Source: DATJPW01 sp963752855
Lineage (GTDB): Bacteria; Desulfobacterota; Desulfomonilia; Desulfomonilales; Desulfomonilaceae
Length of the DNA stretch: 64,000 nt
Assembly (NCBI GenBank): GCA_963752855.1
Contig: CAVVZX010000047.1
Coordinates: 310,001-374,000, forward strand
Direction: 5' to 3'
The stretch's first letter is position 1; every line of letters begins with the position of its first letter. The notes below the pieces were generated by a model, which was not told the DNA's origin, did no database searches, and saw nothing but the letters and a program-made list of their open reading frames with translations. Positions 10,944 to 22,926 of the stretch are shown here, one piece after another. Made by a program: the position numbers and the translations under genes.

Positions 10944-11539
10944 CCTTCTCGCTGCCCCTGATCGTAAGTGGCCTTAAGCTCGTCCAGACAGCGACCTGCC
11001 TGTACCGCCAGCGTCTTTTCTTTGCCTCCCAAAAGCGGAACAATCTCCTTGAAAGAAAGTTCCTCAATATAGCGCAGCCTTAGTAGTTCCCGGCATCTGT
11101 CGCCAAGTCGTCTAAAGGCAAATCGTAGGAGGCTGACTAGCTCGGCTCTGGCAACTTGGTCGTCTTGCGGATCAAGATCGGATCGCACCATGGTTGTGTC
11201 TTCGTCGCCGTGATCATGGTGATTCACGGAAACATGCTCGCCATCACGTTTGCCCGCTACAGCCCTCCGATATTCGTCAATACAGATCCTTTCACCAACG
11301 ACCCACACGAATTTCGAGAGAGGATAGCGATCATCGTAAGTGCTCAGCGCTGTAAATAGAGCGACAAACACATTCTGGACCATGTCCTGCATATCCGATT
11401 CACTGCAACGCAGGCGCGAGTGAATGACCTTTCTAACGAGAGGCAGGTATCGGTCATAAAATTCGTCCCACGCGGCCTTTGACCCTTCAAGGCACCGGCC
11501 AACAAGAAAATGATCCGGACTTTCTTTGTCTTGCCGCAT
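10931..11539 (-). CDS. ECF-type RNA polymerase sigma factor
   Basis: A 202-residue protein with a sigma-70 region 2 (about residues 22-95: FYDRYLPLVRKVIHSRL, DMQDMVQNVFVALF, KFVWVVGERICIDEYRR) and a region 4 helix-turn-helix near residues 135-190 (LRLRYIEELSFKEIVPLLG). An acidic linker (HHDHGDEDTT) separates them. Regions 1 and 3 are missing, as in ECF sigma factors. It overlaps the anti-sigma gene that follows, and the CHAT-TPR gene comes next. The sequence does not show which promoters it recognises. Confidence 0.9.
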   Translation of the reverse strand: MRQDKESPDHFLVGRCLEGSKAAWDEFYDRYLPLVRKVIHSRLRCSESDMQDMVQNVFVALFTALSTYDDRYPLSKFVWVVGERICIDEYRRAVAGKRDGEHVSVNHHDHGDEDTTMVRSDLDPQDDQVARAELVSLLRFAFRRLGDRCRELLRLRYIEELSFKEIVPLLGGKEKTLAVQAGRCLDELKATYDQGQREGWRS

Positions 11540-12087
11540 GAATCTTGAACCATTGATAATGACTTAAGCTTGCCTCTTCGCACTTTTTGCATTTTAGCAC
11601 TACCTTAGCGGAGCACGATAACATTTTCTCCTACATTTCGGCCTTCTGACGATCAACTGCTCCTGAATCTCTCCACTGTATTGACAATTCGGAATAGCCG
11701 AAGGTTTACAACGCGAAAATTTGCGCCTGCGCGCAACGACAATCAAAGTCCTCTAGAACCTCCGACCGTCACAATTCGATTTTGTTTGCCGTCTTGGAAG
11801 CTTCACAATTGGAAAGACAATTCGCGACAACCGGTCCGGCGCAATTTGAGTGGACCGAGACCCTAATTCCGTGGTATTCGCGGCCAACATGACAAAAAAG
11901 ATGGATACGATGGAACCTTATATGAATTGACTGGACGAAATATTCGTAGGGCAATTGTGAATTTGAGAAACTGAATTTGGAGATAACGAAACTGGGGAGC
12001 CTTAATTGGGTACGATGTTGGGGAGCCCTTCAAGCTGATTTCGCCATTTGATCTGCAATGCTATTCTCGGAAAGAGGGGGACAAGAA
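11540..12087. other. divergent intergenic region upstream of the sigma operon and the histidine kinase
   Basis: There is no convincing gene. A plus-strand TTGACA at about 11679 is followed 17 bases later only by a poor -10 element (GTTTAC). A purine-rich AGAGGGGG lies just before the proposed TTG start of the kinase at 12088. Confidence 0.4.
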
Positions 12088-13864
12088 TTGAAGAGGAATG
12101 CTTTACCTATTGAAGGAGTTCTTGACGAAGATACGACACAAACAATAGTGCCTCACAGACATATTTTCACGCGATCTGACGGCCACCGATAGCTTCGATT
12201 TCAGCACGGAAATCTGGAAGACGACTTTTGGCAAGGTGATACACGCTTTGCCAATCCCCACTTTGTTGTTAGACCAGTCCTATCAAATCGTTGTGGCCAA
12301 CCAAGCATGGCGCAAGGTGAAATGCAACGCTGGTGAGATGAGAGGTTACGCTTTTTCGGATTTCTTTTCGAACAAACCTGTGGCAGCCAGGGTTGAGTCT
12401 CTTCTCGAAGAAGTCTTTTCCACAAGAATGCCGCGCGTCGCCCAGGGGAAATTGGAGATTGGTGAGAATAAAATATGGGCCCGTATGACCTTTCGATCTA
12501 TCAGGGCCCTGGATGAAAGACTGATACTGGTTCTCATCGAAGACCTGACTCTGGAAAAACGAATTCAAGAACAAAACAGGAAGCATCGAGAAGAACTGGA
12601 GAGAAGAGTTCAGGAACGCACGGCCGAATTGAAAGCGGCGAACGAGCGGCTTGAGACCGAGATCGCCGATCGTAAGAAAGCAGAAGAAATGCTACTTCAC
12701 ACGGAACGGTTGAAGGCAGTCGGGGAGTTGGCCAGCGGAGCGGCCCACAATTTCAACAATCTGCTGCAGATAATAATCGGGGCGACTCAATTGGCTACCA
12801 TAAATTTGGATGCCGGGGATATCGCGAAGGTGAAGACCAGCCTTCAACAGATCCTGGAGAGTTCCGAATCAGGGAGTGAAACAGTCAGACGTCTACAGAG
12901 TTTTACCAGGGTTTGCAAGCCTGATGTTTCTCGCAAGGATTCCGCGTTTGATTTGTGTGATGTTGTGAGACCGGCTGCGGAACTGACTAAACCATGGTGG
13001 AAGACTAACCCGGAGAAGCAGGGTGTCCACGTTAATTTGAATTTGAACCTCAATCCTGGGTGCGTCGTGTCGGGAAACCGGCACGAGATTTTTGAAGTGG
13101 TGGTTAACCTCATCAAGAACGCTGCTGAGGCGCTTCCAAATGGTGGGGTCATACACGTTGAGTGCTACAGCAAGGATTCCGATGTGCTATTGAAGGTCCA
13201 CGACAGTGGTATCGGCATTCCGGAAGATATGATGCCTCGACTGTTTATTCCGTTTTGTTCAACCAAAATGGCGGCCGGCGCCGGTTTAGGGTTGTCCACC
13301 AGCCAGACGATTATCAAGCGACACGGAGGAGAAATATTGGTGCAGAGCGCCGAGGGAAAAGGCAGCACCTTTACTGTGACCCTGCCAAAAGCGGATGACC
13401 AGCCGGCAACAGCAACCCCTTCGCTGTCGATCCGAGACGATCGGGCATTGCGAATTCTAGCCATAGACGATGTTGAACCGATCCTGGATTTGGTCGCTGA
13501 AACCCTCAGAGCCTTAAACCATTCGGTTTTTACAGCGCCATCCGGGGCCGAAGGACTCCGGTTGTTCAACGATCAATCGGTTGACGTCGTTCTCTGCGAT
13601 TTGGGAATGCCCGGAATGACCGGATGGGATGTGGGCCGGCAAATCGAACAAATATGCCGAAGCAAAGGCGTGCCAAAAACGCCGTTTGTGCTGCTGACCG
13701 GCTGGGGGGATGAGGTGAAGGACAGCGTCAAGATGCGCGAATCGGGCGTAGACAGAATAGTTGCTAAGCCTTTTGAAATCCCGCAATTGTTACAGCTCCT
13801 CCGAGAAGTTGTGCCTGAATCTTCGGACGGAAACGGGCAAGATGCTGCGAGACTGCTTCAATGA
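12088..13864 (+). CDS. PAS-type hybrid histidine kinase with receiver domain (frameshift near the start)
   Basis: From the GTG at 12236 one frame runs 542 residues: a PAS domain (about 1-105, PIPTLLLDQSYQIVVANQAW), a coiled coil, a phosphoacceptor box with His171 (SGAAHNFNNLLQ), an HATPase domain (Asn295 in the N box, DSGIGIPEDM, GAGLGLSTSQ) and a receiver with Asp455 (LCDLGMPGM) and Lys511. The open frame continues upstream of 12236 as LTATDSFDFS, which matches the N-terminus of a PAS protein at 27.5-28.2 kb. I therefore place the start at the TTG at 12088, preceded by AGAGGGGG, with one frame change near 12175. The signal sensed is not visible. Confidence 0.85.
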
Positions 13865-14830
13865 GGAGGCTGTAGGCTACACCGTACATGTGGGATCAGT
13901 AAAATCTCGTGGCCAAGGGTTATTCCGCCTGAGGAATCCCTCCCGACGTCTGCGGGGAATTATGGTTTTTCAGCTCAGGAACCTGCCGGCCGCAAAAACT
14001 AGAGAGCTTGTCAAGAAGTGTCAATAAGAATGACTATACCTGTCCACAAGGTGGACACCTGGTGTAGTCTGGAATATTAAGGAGTTAGAGTAACAGCCCC
14101 TCCCGTGATGACAAAATAAGTCATCTTTTCGTGTCAGAATGTCTCGATGGCGAAACATACTGAACCTTTCCGCATAGATTTTGGTAACGCGGTTTGGCGA
14201 TATTCCCCTTTCCGGTTAACCCCATCCACAACGCTCAGCCCGAATAAACCACTTTTCCAATAACCTTCCGGACCCGCACATTTCCAACTATTTTGATCTA
14301 AATGGCAACAGGCTCGCTTCTGGGGCATAGCGAAAGCAATTCGCCACGATGGGCCATTCCCAAGAAATACCATTTGATCACCCAGTGGCATGAGTTCTTG
14401 GACGGCGCACTGGCCGTAAGCACGAGTAGAAAATCAGGCATATTGCAGTAGGAAATATGCATCAATATATTAATTTGTTATATCAATCTAATGTAATAAC
14501 TTTAATTACTTGTCATATTATAGCAAAATAACATGTGAATTTCAATAAGAAATAATTCGAACGAATAGGAGCTTTGCTCAACTCCGCAGTGCGCTGAAGC
14601 AGCAAAACGATAGACTGCCACAAGCCACAAACATCAGAGTTAGTAAGCGCCCACGCGGATGCACGCCATTCTGTTGTTTTCAAATCGAAAACGATCCAAA
14701 ATTTGGCTCAGCTCATGGTCGTGGGATTTGAGAAGATCATCGAACATCGTGGTCTCTGAACCGGCTTTTAACGTAATATCTTCAAAACAGTCTAATATCT
14801 CAGACCGGTATAAGTGCGCGAGGCAGGTGC
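13865..14830. other. long intergenic stretch before the RND pump genes
   Basis: I see no supportable gene. A 7-bp inverted repeat TGTCCAC/GTGGACA (14041-14057) follows the kinase gene but lacks a T run. A very AT-rich block at about 14460-14560 may contain the promoter of the pump genes; no single -35/-10 pair stands out. A minus-strand frame at 14134-14391 has no ribosome site. Confidence 0.4.
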
Positions 14831-17800
14831 ATGAATATTGCAGAATCATCGGTTCGATTTCCAATTACAGTCATAGTAAGGGTTTTGCTGGTCCTTGTTT
14901 TCGGTTATGTCTGTTCGACTTTTCTATCTGTAGAATTGAAGCCCGACACCCAGCAACCGACATTGGTTGTTGGCACTACGTTTCCGGGCGCGGCCCCTGA
15001 AGAAGTTGAAGGGGAGATTACCACTCGTTTTGAAGAGGCCATCAGCGGTGTGTCAAACATGCTGTGGACTCAGAGCTTTTCCACTTACGGTATGTCGGCT
15101 GTGCTCGTATTTTACAAGCAAGGCACGAATCTTGACCTTGCCGCGTCTGAAGTCCAGCGTAATATTGACCGGGTTGCAGACCTGCCAAGCACGATACAGC
15201 AGCCCCAGATTTTGAAAGCCAGCGATCGAGTAACCCTGCCCATCTACCAATTTGCCTTGACCGGCGATATGGATCTGGTCACTGCATCCACGTGGGCTGA
15301 TAAGGACATCGTACCACGAATTTTGAGACTACCGGGTGTTGGCGATTGTCAAGATGACGGTAATCTTACTCGGCAGATGACAATCACCTACGACCCACAG
15401 CGCCTCAAAGCAAGGGGCTTAACAGCTAATGACGTCAAGAATTTCGTTGACCGAGCGAATTTCAATCAGAGTGGCGGCTATTTCGTTCAAGGCACCCGTG
15501 AATGGACAATTCGAACAGTTGGGGAACTTCTCAGCGCGGAGGCATTCCGAAAATTAATCATTTCTAAACCCGGGGATCCTGTCGTTTATCTTTCGGATGT
15601 TGCCGATGTTCAAGACTCCTATGACCGCCCTAATTCCTACGCCCGGATCAATGGACAGCGTGGAATAATCTTCAGCGTTCTGGGCCAGGCGGGCGCAAAC
15701 ATACTCGATACTATCAGCGCTGTCGATCGTGAAGTCCAGCTTCTTCAGAGAGATTACGGCCCACGGGGAGCCAAGTTTGAGAGGATGTACGATTCGAGCA
15801 ACTACATCCGGGATGCGGTCCGGGTGGTTAAGACATCGTTGATTGAGGCCGTTGTGCTGGTGCTCTTGGTGCTCTTCGTGTTCCTAAAGAATTGGCGGAG
15901 CATCTTTATAGTCGCCACCTCAATTCCCGTGTCCATAATCGGGACCTTCATCGGGATGTATTTATTCAAGTACTCTATAAACGTGCTTTCGCTTGCCGGG
16001 CTGGCTTTGTGCATTAGGCATGATCGTGGACGACGCAATAGTGGTCTTGGAGAACATATATCGGCATCGCTATGAGGAGAAGAAGAGCATTGTAAGAGCC
16101 TGCGTGGACGGGACTCACGAAGTCGGGACAGCGGTGCTGATGAGCACCTTGACCACGGCAGCCGTTTTCATGCCGATCTTGTTGCTGAAGGGTGAGGTCG
16201 GAACTCTATTCGGTCCTGTCGCTTTCATCATATCTGTGGCCATCTTTTTGTCTTTATTTGACGCCTTCACCGTAGTGCCTATGCTCGCGTCGCGTTGGAT
16301 GAAACGGGAGACCGAACCCAAAGGGTACTTGAAGCAGATTATGCTTCCTCTCAATCTTTTGGACAAGGTCGGTGCGAGAGTTTCTGACGGCCTGCTATGG
16401 TCTCTTAGATTTTTCCTCGGCAGCGGATGGCGGAAAGCCGCGCTGGTTAGGATCTGTCCTCATACTCTTTTATTTGTCGTATAAGGCCTTACCCGGCATG
16501 GGCTATCTCCCCACTGGTGGCACGAACCTCATAAAAGTTCAGGTGGCCACTGCTGAGGGAACCAGTCTGGAAGAGAACAGCCGATTAATGAAGATTCTTG
16601 AAGACCGCTGGAGAAAAATCAAAGGGGTCAAGAATCTCATCGCAGTTCCGAACCGACAGGACAACCGGAATGCGATTTACATTGTCTGTGAGAGAGAGGA
16701 GGATAGCGGTGTTCCGGTCGGGAGAATAGCGCGTCAGGCGAACGCGATGGCGCGCGACCTTCCCATTAAAGTTCTTAAATCCCGTCCAGTTTCCTTTGTT
16801 CGGAAATGTTTTTACCCGATCCAATATTGCTGGATGTCCGTATTGTGGGGGACGGCTATCCGGTAATTGAACGACTGGTCAATCAGATTATGGATGTCGG
16901 GAAAGAAATCAAAGGAGTTGTCTTTCGCTTACACGGATCTATCCTTGCGAAAACCTGAGGTCCAAGTTCGCGTGGATCTGGAGCGAGCAGCTAATCTCGG
17001 CTTTCAGGCAAAAGACATTGCCGATGCCGTAGAAGCCGCCGGGTGGAGGCCAGCGGACTGTATCGCAATATGACGTAAATGGTCGATATTTCTATATTCA
17101 GGTCATGGGTCAGGAAAGTAATGTGCAGACGGTCGGTGACGTTGAACGGATTGTCCTGACTTCTCCTCAAAATCCGAACATTCAAGTCCCGCTGACAAGC
17201 GTGGCATCCGTGGAGACCACTTTCGGTCCGCTCCAGATCAATCACTATAATTCAAGACGAGCGGCTCGTGTGCAGCTCACTATCCAGGGAAGGCCCTTGA
17301 CCGAAGTCTATGAGGAACTTGTCTCCAGGATAAAATCGACCGATCCCGTTTCCGCTCGGTTACAGTGTGGTTACGTTCGGTGCGATCAACTATCTCAATA
17401 ACTCTCATGGGGGCAATTAGCTTTCGTTTTCCCGTTGGCGGTGGTGGTCGTTTACCTCCTGCTTGTCATGCAATTCCAATCTTTCATTCGACCCTTGGCC
17501 ATTATCTTCAGCGTGCCGCTTTCGATTATAGGAGCAAATATTCTTGTGAACGTCACCGGTGTGCACTTTGATTCGTTCACCATGCTCGGCTACATCATGA
17601 TGGTAGGTCTTGTGGTAAAAAATGCGATAATCCTGATTACTTATGCTGTTCAGCTGGAAAATGAAGGAATGGATCGAGATGAGGCTCTCATATTGGCCAG
17701 CAAGCGGAGGATGCGTCCGATTTTCATGACTGCCATCGCAATGGTTTTGGGCATGCTTCCTCTGGCTGTCAAGCACGGAGCAGGCGCAGAAATTTACAAC

Positions 17801-18046
17801 GGGCTTGGCGATGGCGGTGGTAGGCGGGCTTTCTGTTGCGACACTTTTCACGCTGGTATTCATCCCGGTGATCTACACTATCTTGGAGGATGTGAAGGCC
17901 AGATTTTGGAAAATTCGGCCTATCACGTTGGACGACATAAACGGCGACATAGCGCCCAAATCGACCTGATCCAGCTATTGTTCACACTCCAACAGAACGA
18001 TGGCTGGAATCAGGAATTTAACATTAATGGCATAAGTCAGTCTTAA
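14831..18046 (+). CDS. AcrB-type RND efflux pump, first tandem copy, multiply frameshifted
   Basis: The protein begins MNIAESSVRFPITVIVRVLL and follows the hydrophobe/amphiphile-efflux RND pattern: first membrane helix, FPGAAPEEVEGEITTRFEEAI, a TM bundle, a second porter domain and the GLVVKNAIILITY helix carrying the conserved Lys of the proton relay. Six frames are needed, with breaks near 16012, 16455, 16800, 17045, 17400 and 17815. Comparison with the second copy shows single inserted bases, for example at about 16014 (within the VDDAIVVLEN proton-relay helix region) and about 16455. All other motifs are intact, so this may be an active gene with sequence errors or a recently broken duplicate. 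Confidence 0.85.
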
Positions 18047-18074
18047 AATAAGAGTGGCTGACTTTGAGGCATAT

Positions 18075-21000
18075 ATGAACGTTGCGGAATCATCAGTCCG
18101 ATTTCCAATAACCGTTATAGTCAGGGTTCTTCTGGTTCTAGTCTTTGGCTATGTGTCGTTGACTTTTCTCACTGTGGAACTCAAGCCCGATACCGAATAC
18201 CCCATACTCGTCGTAACCACCACATTTCCCGGCGCGGCCCCGGAAGAGGTGGAAGGCGAGGTGACCACTCGTTTTGAAGAGGCTATCAGCGGCGTTTCAA
18301 ATATGCAGTACATGACGAGCCTTTCGTTATATGGTCAGTCTCAGCTGACCGTATTTTATAAGCCCGGCACTATTCTTGACCTTGCTGCCTCTGAACTGCA
18401 GCGGAATCTCAATCGAGTAACGACTCTGCCAAGCACGGTACAGAAGCCTCAAATTACTAAAGCCAGTGACCAAGTAAGCCTTCCGGTGTATCAATTTGCC
18501 CTGACTGGGAATATCGATCTGGTCACTGCCTCCACGTGGGCTGATAAAGATATAGCCCCTCGGATAAAGAGGATACCGGGAGTGGGTGATTGTCAATTCG
18601 ACGGGAATCTCACCCGAGAGATGAGGATCACCTTTGACCCGCAGAGGGTTAAGTCAAGACGTTTGACGGCCACCGACATTAAGAACTTCATTGACCGAAC
18701 GAATCTCAATCAGAGTGGCGGCTATTTTGTTCAAGGGACCCGCGAATGGACAATTCGGTACGGTGGGCCAACTTCTAAATGCCGAAAGCTTTCGCAAAGT
18801 AGTCATTTCCAAGCCGGGCGATCCGCCTATCCATCTTTCGGATGTGGCTGACGCTGAAGACATGTATGACCGGCCGGATTCGTACGCCCGCATCAACGGC
18901 CAACGGGGCATAGTGTTCAGCGTATTGAGCCAAGCGGGCTCGAACATTCTTGATACCATCGGTTCCATTGACCGTGAACTTCAGCTCATGCAGAAGGACT
19001 ACGGGTCACGCGGGGCAAAGTTTCAGAAAGTCTACGACTCGAGCGACTATATCCGCGATGCAGTGAACGTCGTAAAGGAGTCCTTGATTGAGGCCATTGT
19101 GTTGGTGCTACTCGTTTTGTTCGTTTTCCTAAAGAACTGGAGGAGCATTTTCATCGTTGCGACCTCAATTCCCGTCTCTGTGGTGGGAACTTTCATCGGC
19201 ATGTATATCGTGGGGTATTCAATTAACGTGCTTTCTCTGGCCGGCCTTGCACTCTCCATCGGGATGATCGTGGATGACGCCATTGTCGTTCTGGAAAACA
19301 TTTTCCGGCATCGATACGAAGAAGGTAAGAGCATCGTCAGGGCATGCGTTGACGGCACACGTGAAGTAGGAATGGCGGTGCTCATGAGTACTCTGACTAC
19401 TGCCGCGGTTTTCATGCCGGTTCTGATGCTCACCGGTGAGGTAGGTACTCTCTTCGGTCCGGTTGCCTTCATCATTTCTGTTGCCATTTTCTTGTCTCTA
19501 TTTGACGCGTTCACGGTGGTTCCAATGCTCGCGTCCCGCTGGATGAAACAGGTAAGCGAACCAAAGGGGTTGTTGAAACGGCTGATGTCTCCTCTGGACT
19601 TTCTGGACAAAATCGGCGGAAGAGTCTCCGATTCGTTGATATTAACTCTGCGTTATTTCCTTGGTGACGGTCGGCGGAAAGCAGCCTTGGTCATCACTGT
19701 GCTTGCCCTGTTCGGTTTGTCGTATTGGGCATTGCCCGGTATGGGATATCTTCCCACTGGAGGGACTAACCTCATCAAAGTGCAGATAGAAGCCGCCGAC
19801 GGAACCAGTCTGGACGAGAATAGCAGGTTGATGCAGATCCTGGAGGATCGCTGGAAAAAAATCCCGGGAGTGCAGACCATTATCGCTATTCCCAACCGGC
19901 AAGTTTCTCGAAACGTCATTTTCATCGTTTGCGACCGGGAGGAAGACAGCGGTGTTCCGATTGAAAAAATTGCTCGTGAAGCATACGAGACTTCTCGTGA
20001 TCTGCCTTTCAAGTCGGTAAGGCCCATTCAGTTTCCACTGTTCGGAAATATCGATACCAGATCAAATATTGTCGATCTCCGGGTCATGGGTGACAGCTAC
20101 AAGGTGATCGAACCACTAGTCAAACAGGTCATGGACAATGGAAAAGATCTCAAAGGAATTGCTTTTCGATATACGGACCTTGCTCTGCGTAAACCGGAGA
20201 TTCAGGTTAGGGTGGATGCCGAACGAGCGGCAAGTTTCGGATTTCAGGGTAAAGACATCGCCGATGCAGTGGAAGCAGCCGGAGGAGGCCAACAGACAAG
20301 AAACCAATACAACGTTGCCGGCCGATATTTTTACGTCATGGTAATGGGCCGGGAAAGTGAAATAAAAACTATGAGTGATGTTGGGCGAATAGTCCTGACT
20401 TCACCACTTGATTCGAACATACAGGTTCCATTGACGAGCGTCGCTTCAGTTGAGACCGTGTTCGGACCGCTGCAGATCGATCACTACAATTCAAAACGAG
20501 CGGCTGATATTCAGTTTACCATACAGGACCGGCCGCTCTCGGACGTGTTCGGCGATGTCATGTCCCGCATTAAATCGAGCGTTCCTTTGCCCATTGGATA
20601 TGACATAGTGCCGTTCGGAGCTGTTAATAATCTGCAGACCCTTGTGCAGGCAATCGGTTTTGTCTTTCCGCTGGCAGTTGTAGTGGTTTACCTCCTGCTG
20701 GTTATGCAGTTCCAGTCATTCATTAGACCTCTGGCTATAATTCTGAGTGTGCCGCTTTCCATCATAGGCGCGAATGTTCTGGTGAACATCACGGGTGTCC
20801 ATTTCGACTCCTTCACAATGCTAGGCTACATCATGATGGTGGGGCTCGTGGTAAAAAACGCCATCATATTGATTACGTATACTGTTCAGCTTACAGACCA
20901 GGGCATGGACAGAGACGAGGCGCTTGTGCTTGCAAGCAAACGCAGAATGCGCCCGATCTTCATGACAGCAATCGCAATGGTGCTGGGAATGCTTCCGTTG

Positions 21001-21204
21001 GCCCTTAGACATGGCGCAGGCGCTGAGATTTATAACGGTCTGGCGATGGCGGTGGTCGGGGGGCTTTCAGTAGCAACTCTCTTCACATTGGTGTTCATCC
21101 CCGTCGTCTACACCATCCTGGAGGACGTAAAGGAACGTTTTTGGAAAGTTCAGCCAATCACGTTTGATGAAATAGAAGATGAAGTGGAGCAGAAAACGAC
21201 TTGA
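18075..21204 (+). CDS. AcrB-type RND efflux pump, second tandem copy (one frameshift)
   Basis: The start ATG at 18075 aligns with the start of the first copy (MNVAESSVRFPITV). About 1040 residues, the usual AcrB length. One break near 18765, where an extra base (CGGTACGG, versus CGAACAG in copy one) shifts the frame. The proton-relay acids are present in GMIVDDAIVVLEN, and the Lys in GLVVKNAIILITY. Two porter regions lie between the membrane bundles. The gene follows the first copy after 28 bases and precedes the adaptor gene by about 115 bases, so the three form one efflux operon. A TolC-like outer-membrane channel is not encoded in the window. Confidence 0.92.
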
Positions 21205-21319
21205 TTTCAACAGAAAGTTGGATCAGACTGAAAAATCTCGTTAATGGGCCGGAATCGGCGGCGCCAAGCAGAGAATATCGTCTTGATCCAATCAGCTTTA
21301 CCAGATAGAGGAATCTTCC

Positions 21320-22472
21320 ATGATCATGCGACGGTTAATAATCCTGTTTTCCATGCTGTTCCTACTCGTTGGTTGCGGATCGAAGCGAGAGGCCTTGCCA
21401 CCGCCGCCCATAAAGGTCGGAGTTGTCACGGCTGATGAAGGAGAGCTGAAACAAACCCTCGAGATGTCAGGAAACCTGCGTTTCATCGCAAACACGACCG
21501 TCTCATCGGAGGTATCGGCCCAAGTCGAAATCCTTGGATGTGCGTGACGGTCAACCGGTGACCCAAGGGCAGACTCTTTTGACGTTCGACGATTCCATAA
21601 TCCGGGCCGCGGCCGATCAAGCCAGTGGGAATCTGCAGAAGGATGAAGCCACACTCGTTTACAACAAGGCTGAGTGGGAAAAGAATGAGCCTCTGTTCAA
21701 GAGTGGAGCAATAAGCCAATCCACTTACGATCAGAAATTTTCAGCTTATCAGAATTCTATCGGTCAAGCGGAAGCGGACAAGGGGGCCCTTGCGAAAGCA
21801 AAAGAAGATCTGAAGCACACGATTGTGACTGCGCCCATAACGGGAGTGCTTTCGAACCGTTTCGTAGAAAAAGGCGACTGGATATCGATGGGCGGGAAAC
21901 TTTTCCAGATCAGTGATTATAAGACAATCTACGTCCAGACTTTTCTCAGCGACAAGGACGTTGCGAAATTGAATATTACAAAGGTAATCCAGGAAGGACG
22001 TGGCGTAGAAGCGGAGGTCAAGGTAGACTCATTTCCTCAAAAAACATTCAAAGGCAATATTGGATATATCCAGCCTGTCACAAACCTGAATCGGCTTTTT
22101 GAAGCACGCATTTATATCGATAACCAAGACATGCAGCTTTTCGAAGGCATGTATGCCCGTGCGGAGGTGGTCGTCAAAACCATTCCCGATATTGTAAGGA
22201 TACCGATAGATGCCTTATTAGAACAAGTCCACAACAATGAGATGAACGCTGTCGTGCTTGTAAATAAGAGCGAACAAGCTGAAATAACACGGATAAGAAT
22301 AGGCGAAACCGACAGGCATTACGCTGCGGTATTGGAGGGACTGAATCCGGGTGACAGGGTTGTGGTCGAGGGCAAGGAAGTCGTCAACTCGGGTCAGCCG
22401 CTGGAAGTCGCCAAGATGTCAACGAACGGGTCGCAGGCACGTGCTTATTCGGAAACTCCCGCAAGTAAGTAA
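21320..22472 (+). CDS. RND periplasmic adaptor (membrane fusion) lipoprotein (one frameshift)
   Basis: The N-terminus is a lipoprotein signal with lipobox LLVGC (Cys19). Segments typical of HlyD/AcrA-type adaptors follow: KVGVVTADEGELKQTLEMSG, a lipoyl half motif with DGQPVTQGQTLLTFDD, a coiled-coil hairpin, the second lipoyl half (APITGVLSNRFVEKGDWISMG), and beta-barrel and membrane-proximal domains ending in LNPGDRVVVEGKEVVNSGQPLEV. The frame changes between 21534 and 21547. It bridges the inner-membrane RND pump encoded just upstream and an outer-membrane channel encoded elsewhere. Confidence 0.9.
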
Positions 22473-22926
22473 TGTTTATGGATTAGATTCCAGGGCCCGG
22501 CGTCCTTTGACCGCACGTGTCGCCGGTCGCGGGAGCCTCATAGCTCGAGGCGCTGGTCTGTCTCTTACCAGGGCCAAGATCTGCTGCCGCACGAATTCGG
22601 CCGCGCCAGCACAGTCCGCCCTAGCGTCGCGGAGCAGCGCTTTGAGAACCAAGTCCGCAAACACCGCACTGGTCCATTAAAACATCGACCCTGTGCGCTG
22701 CAGTGGACAATTAGTCAAAAACTATGCAGGATTCAAGTCTGCTGCCTGATGGAATGTCGGAACGTCGCATCAGGATGAAATCTTGCGTCGACTTGGGCTG
22801 ATCCGATTTGTCCCGCTAATGTCCTTTCCAACTTCTTTCCTAATGGCGAAATCCGTGCAACCGCTTTAGCTCGTCTTCAGCTCCGACCCTGAATCCACGT
22901 GACAGCCACGTCAAGTCCACGTGGTT
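22473..22926. other. intergenic stretch, no gene recognised
   Basis: This lies between the convergent adaptor and DUF2007-like genes. The minus-strand frame at 22476-22664 is Arg/Ala-rich without a ribosome site, and no terminator hairpin is obvious. Confidence 0.4.

Noticed and set aside
14134..14391. 85-residue minus-strand protein
   Set aside because: No ribosome site, Trp/Cys/Gly-scattered composition and no recognisable pattern.
14460..14560. Replication origin in the AT-rich block
   Set aside because: No DnaA-box cluster or iteron is seen and no replication gene is near; a promoter region is simpler.
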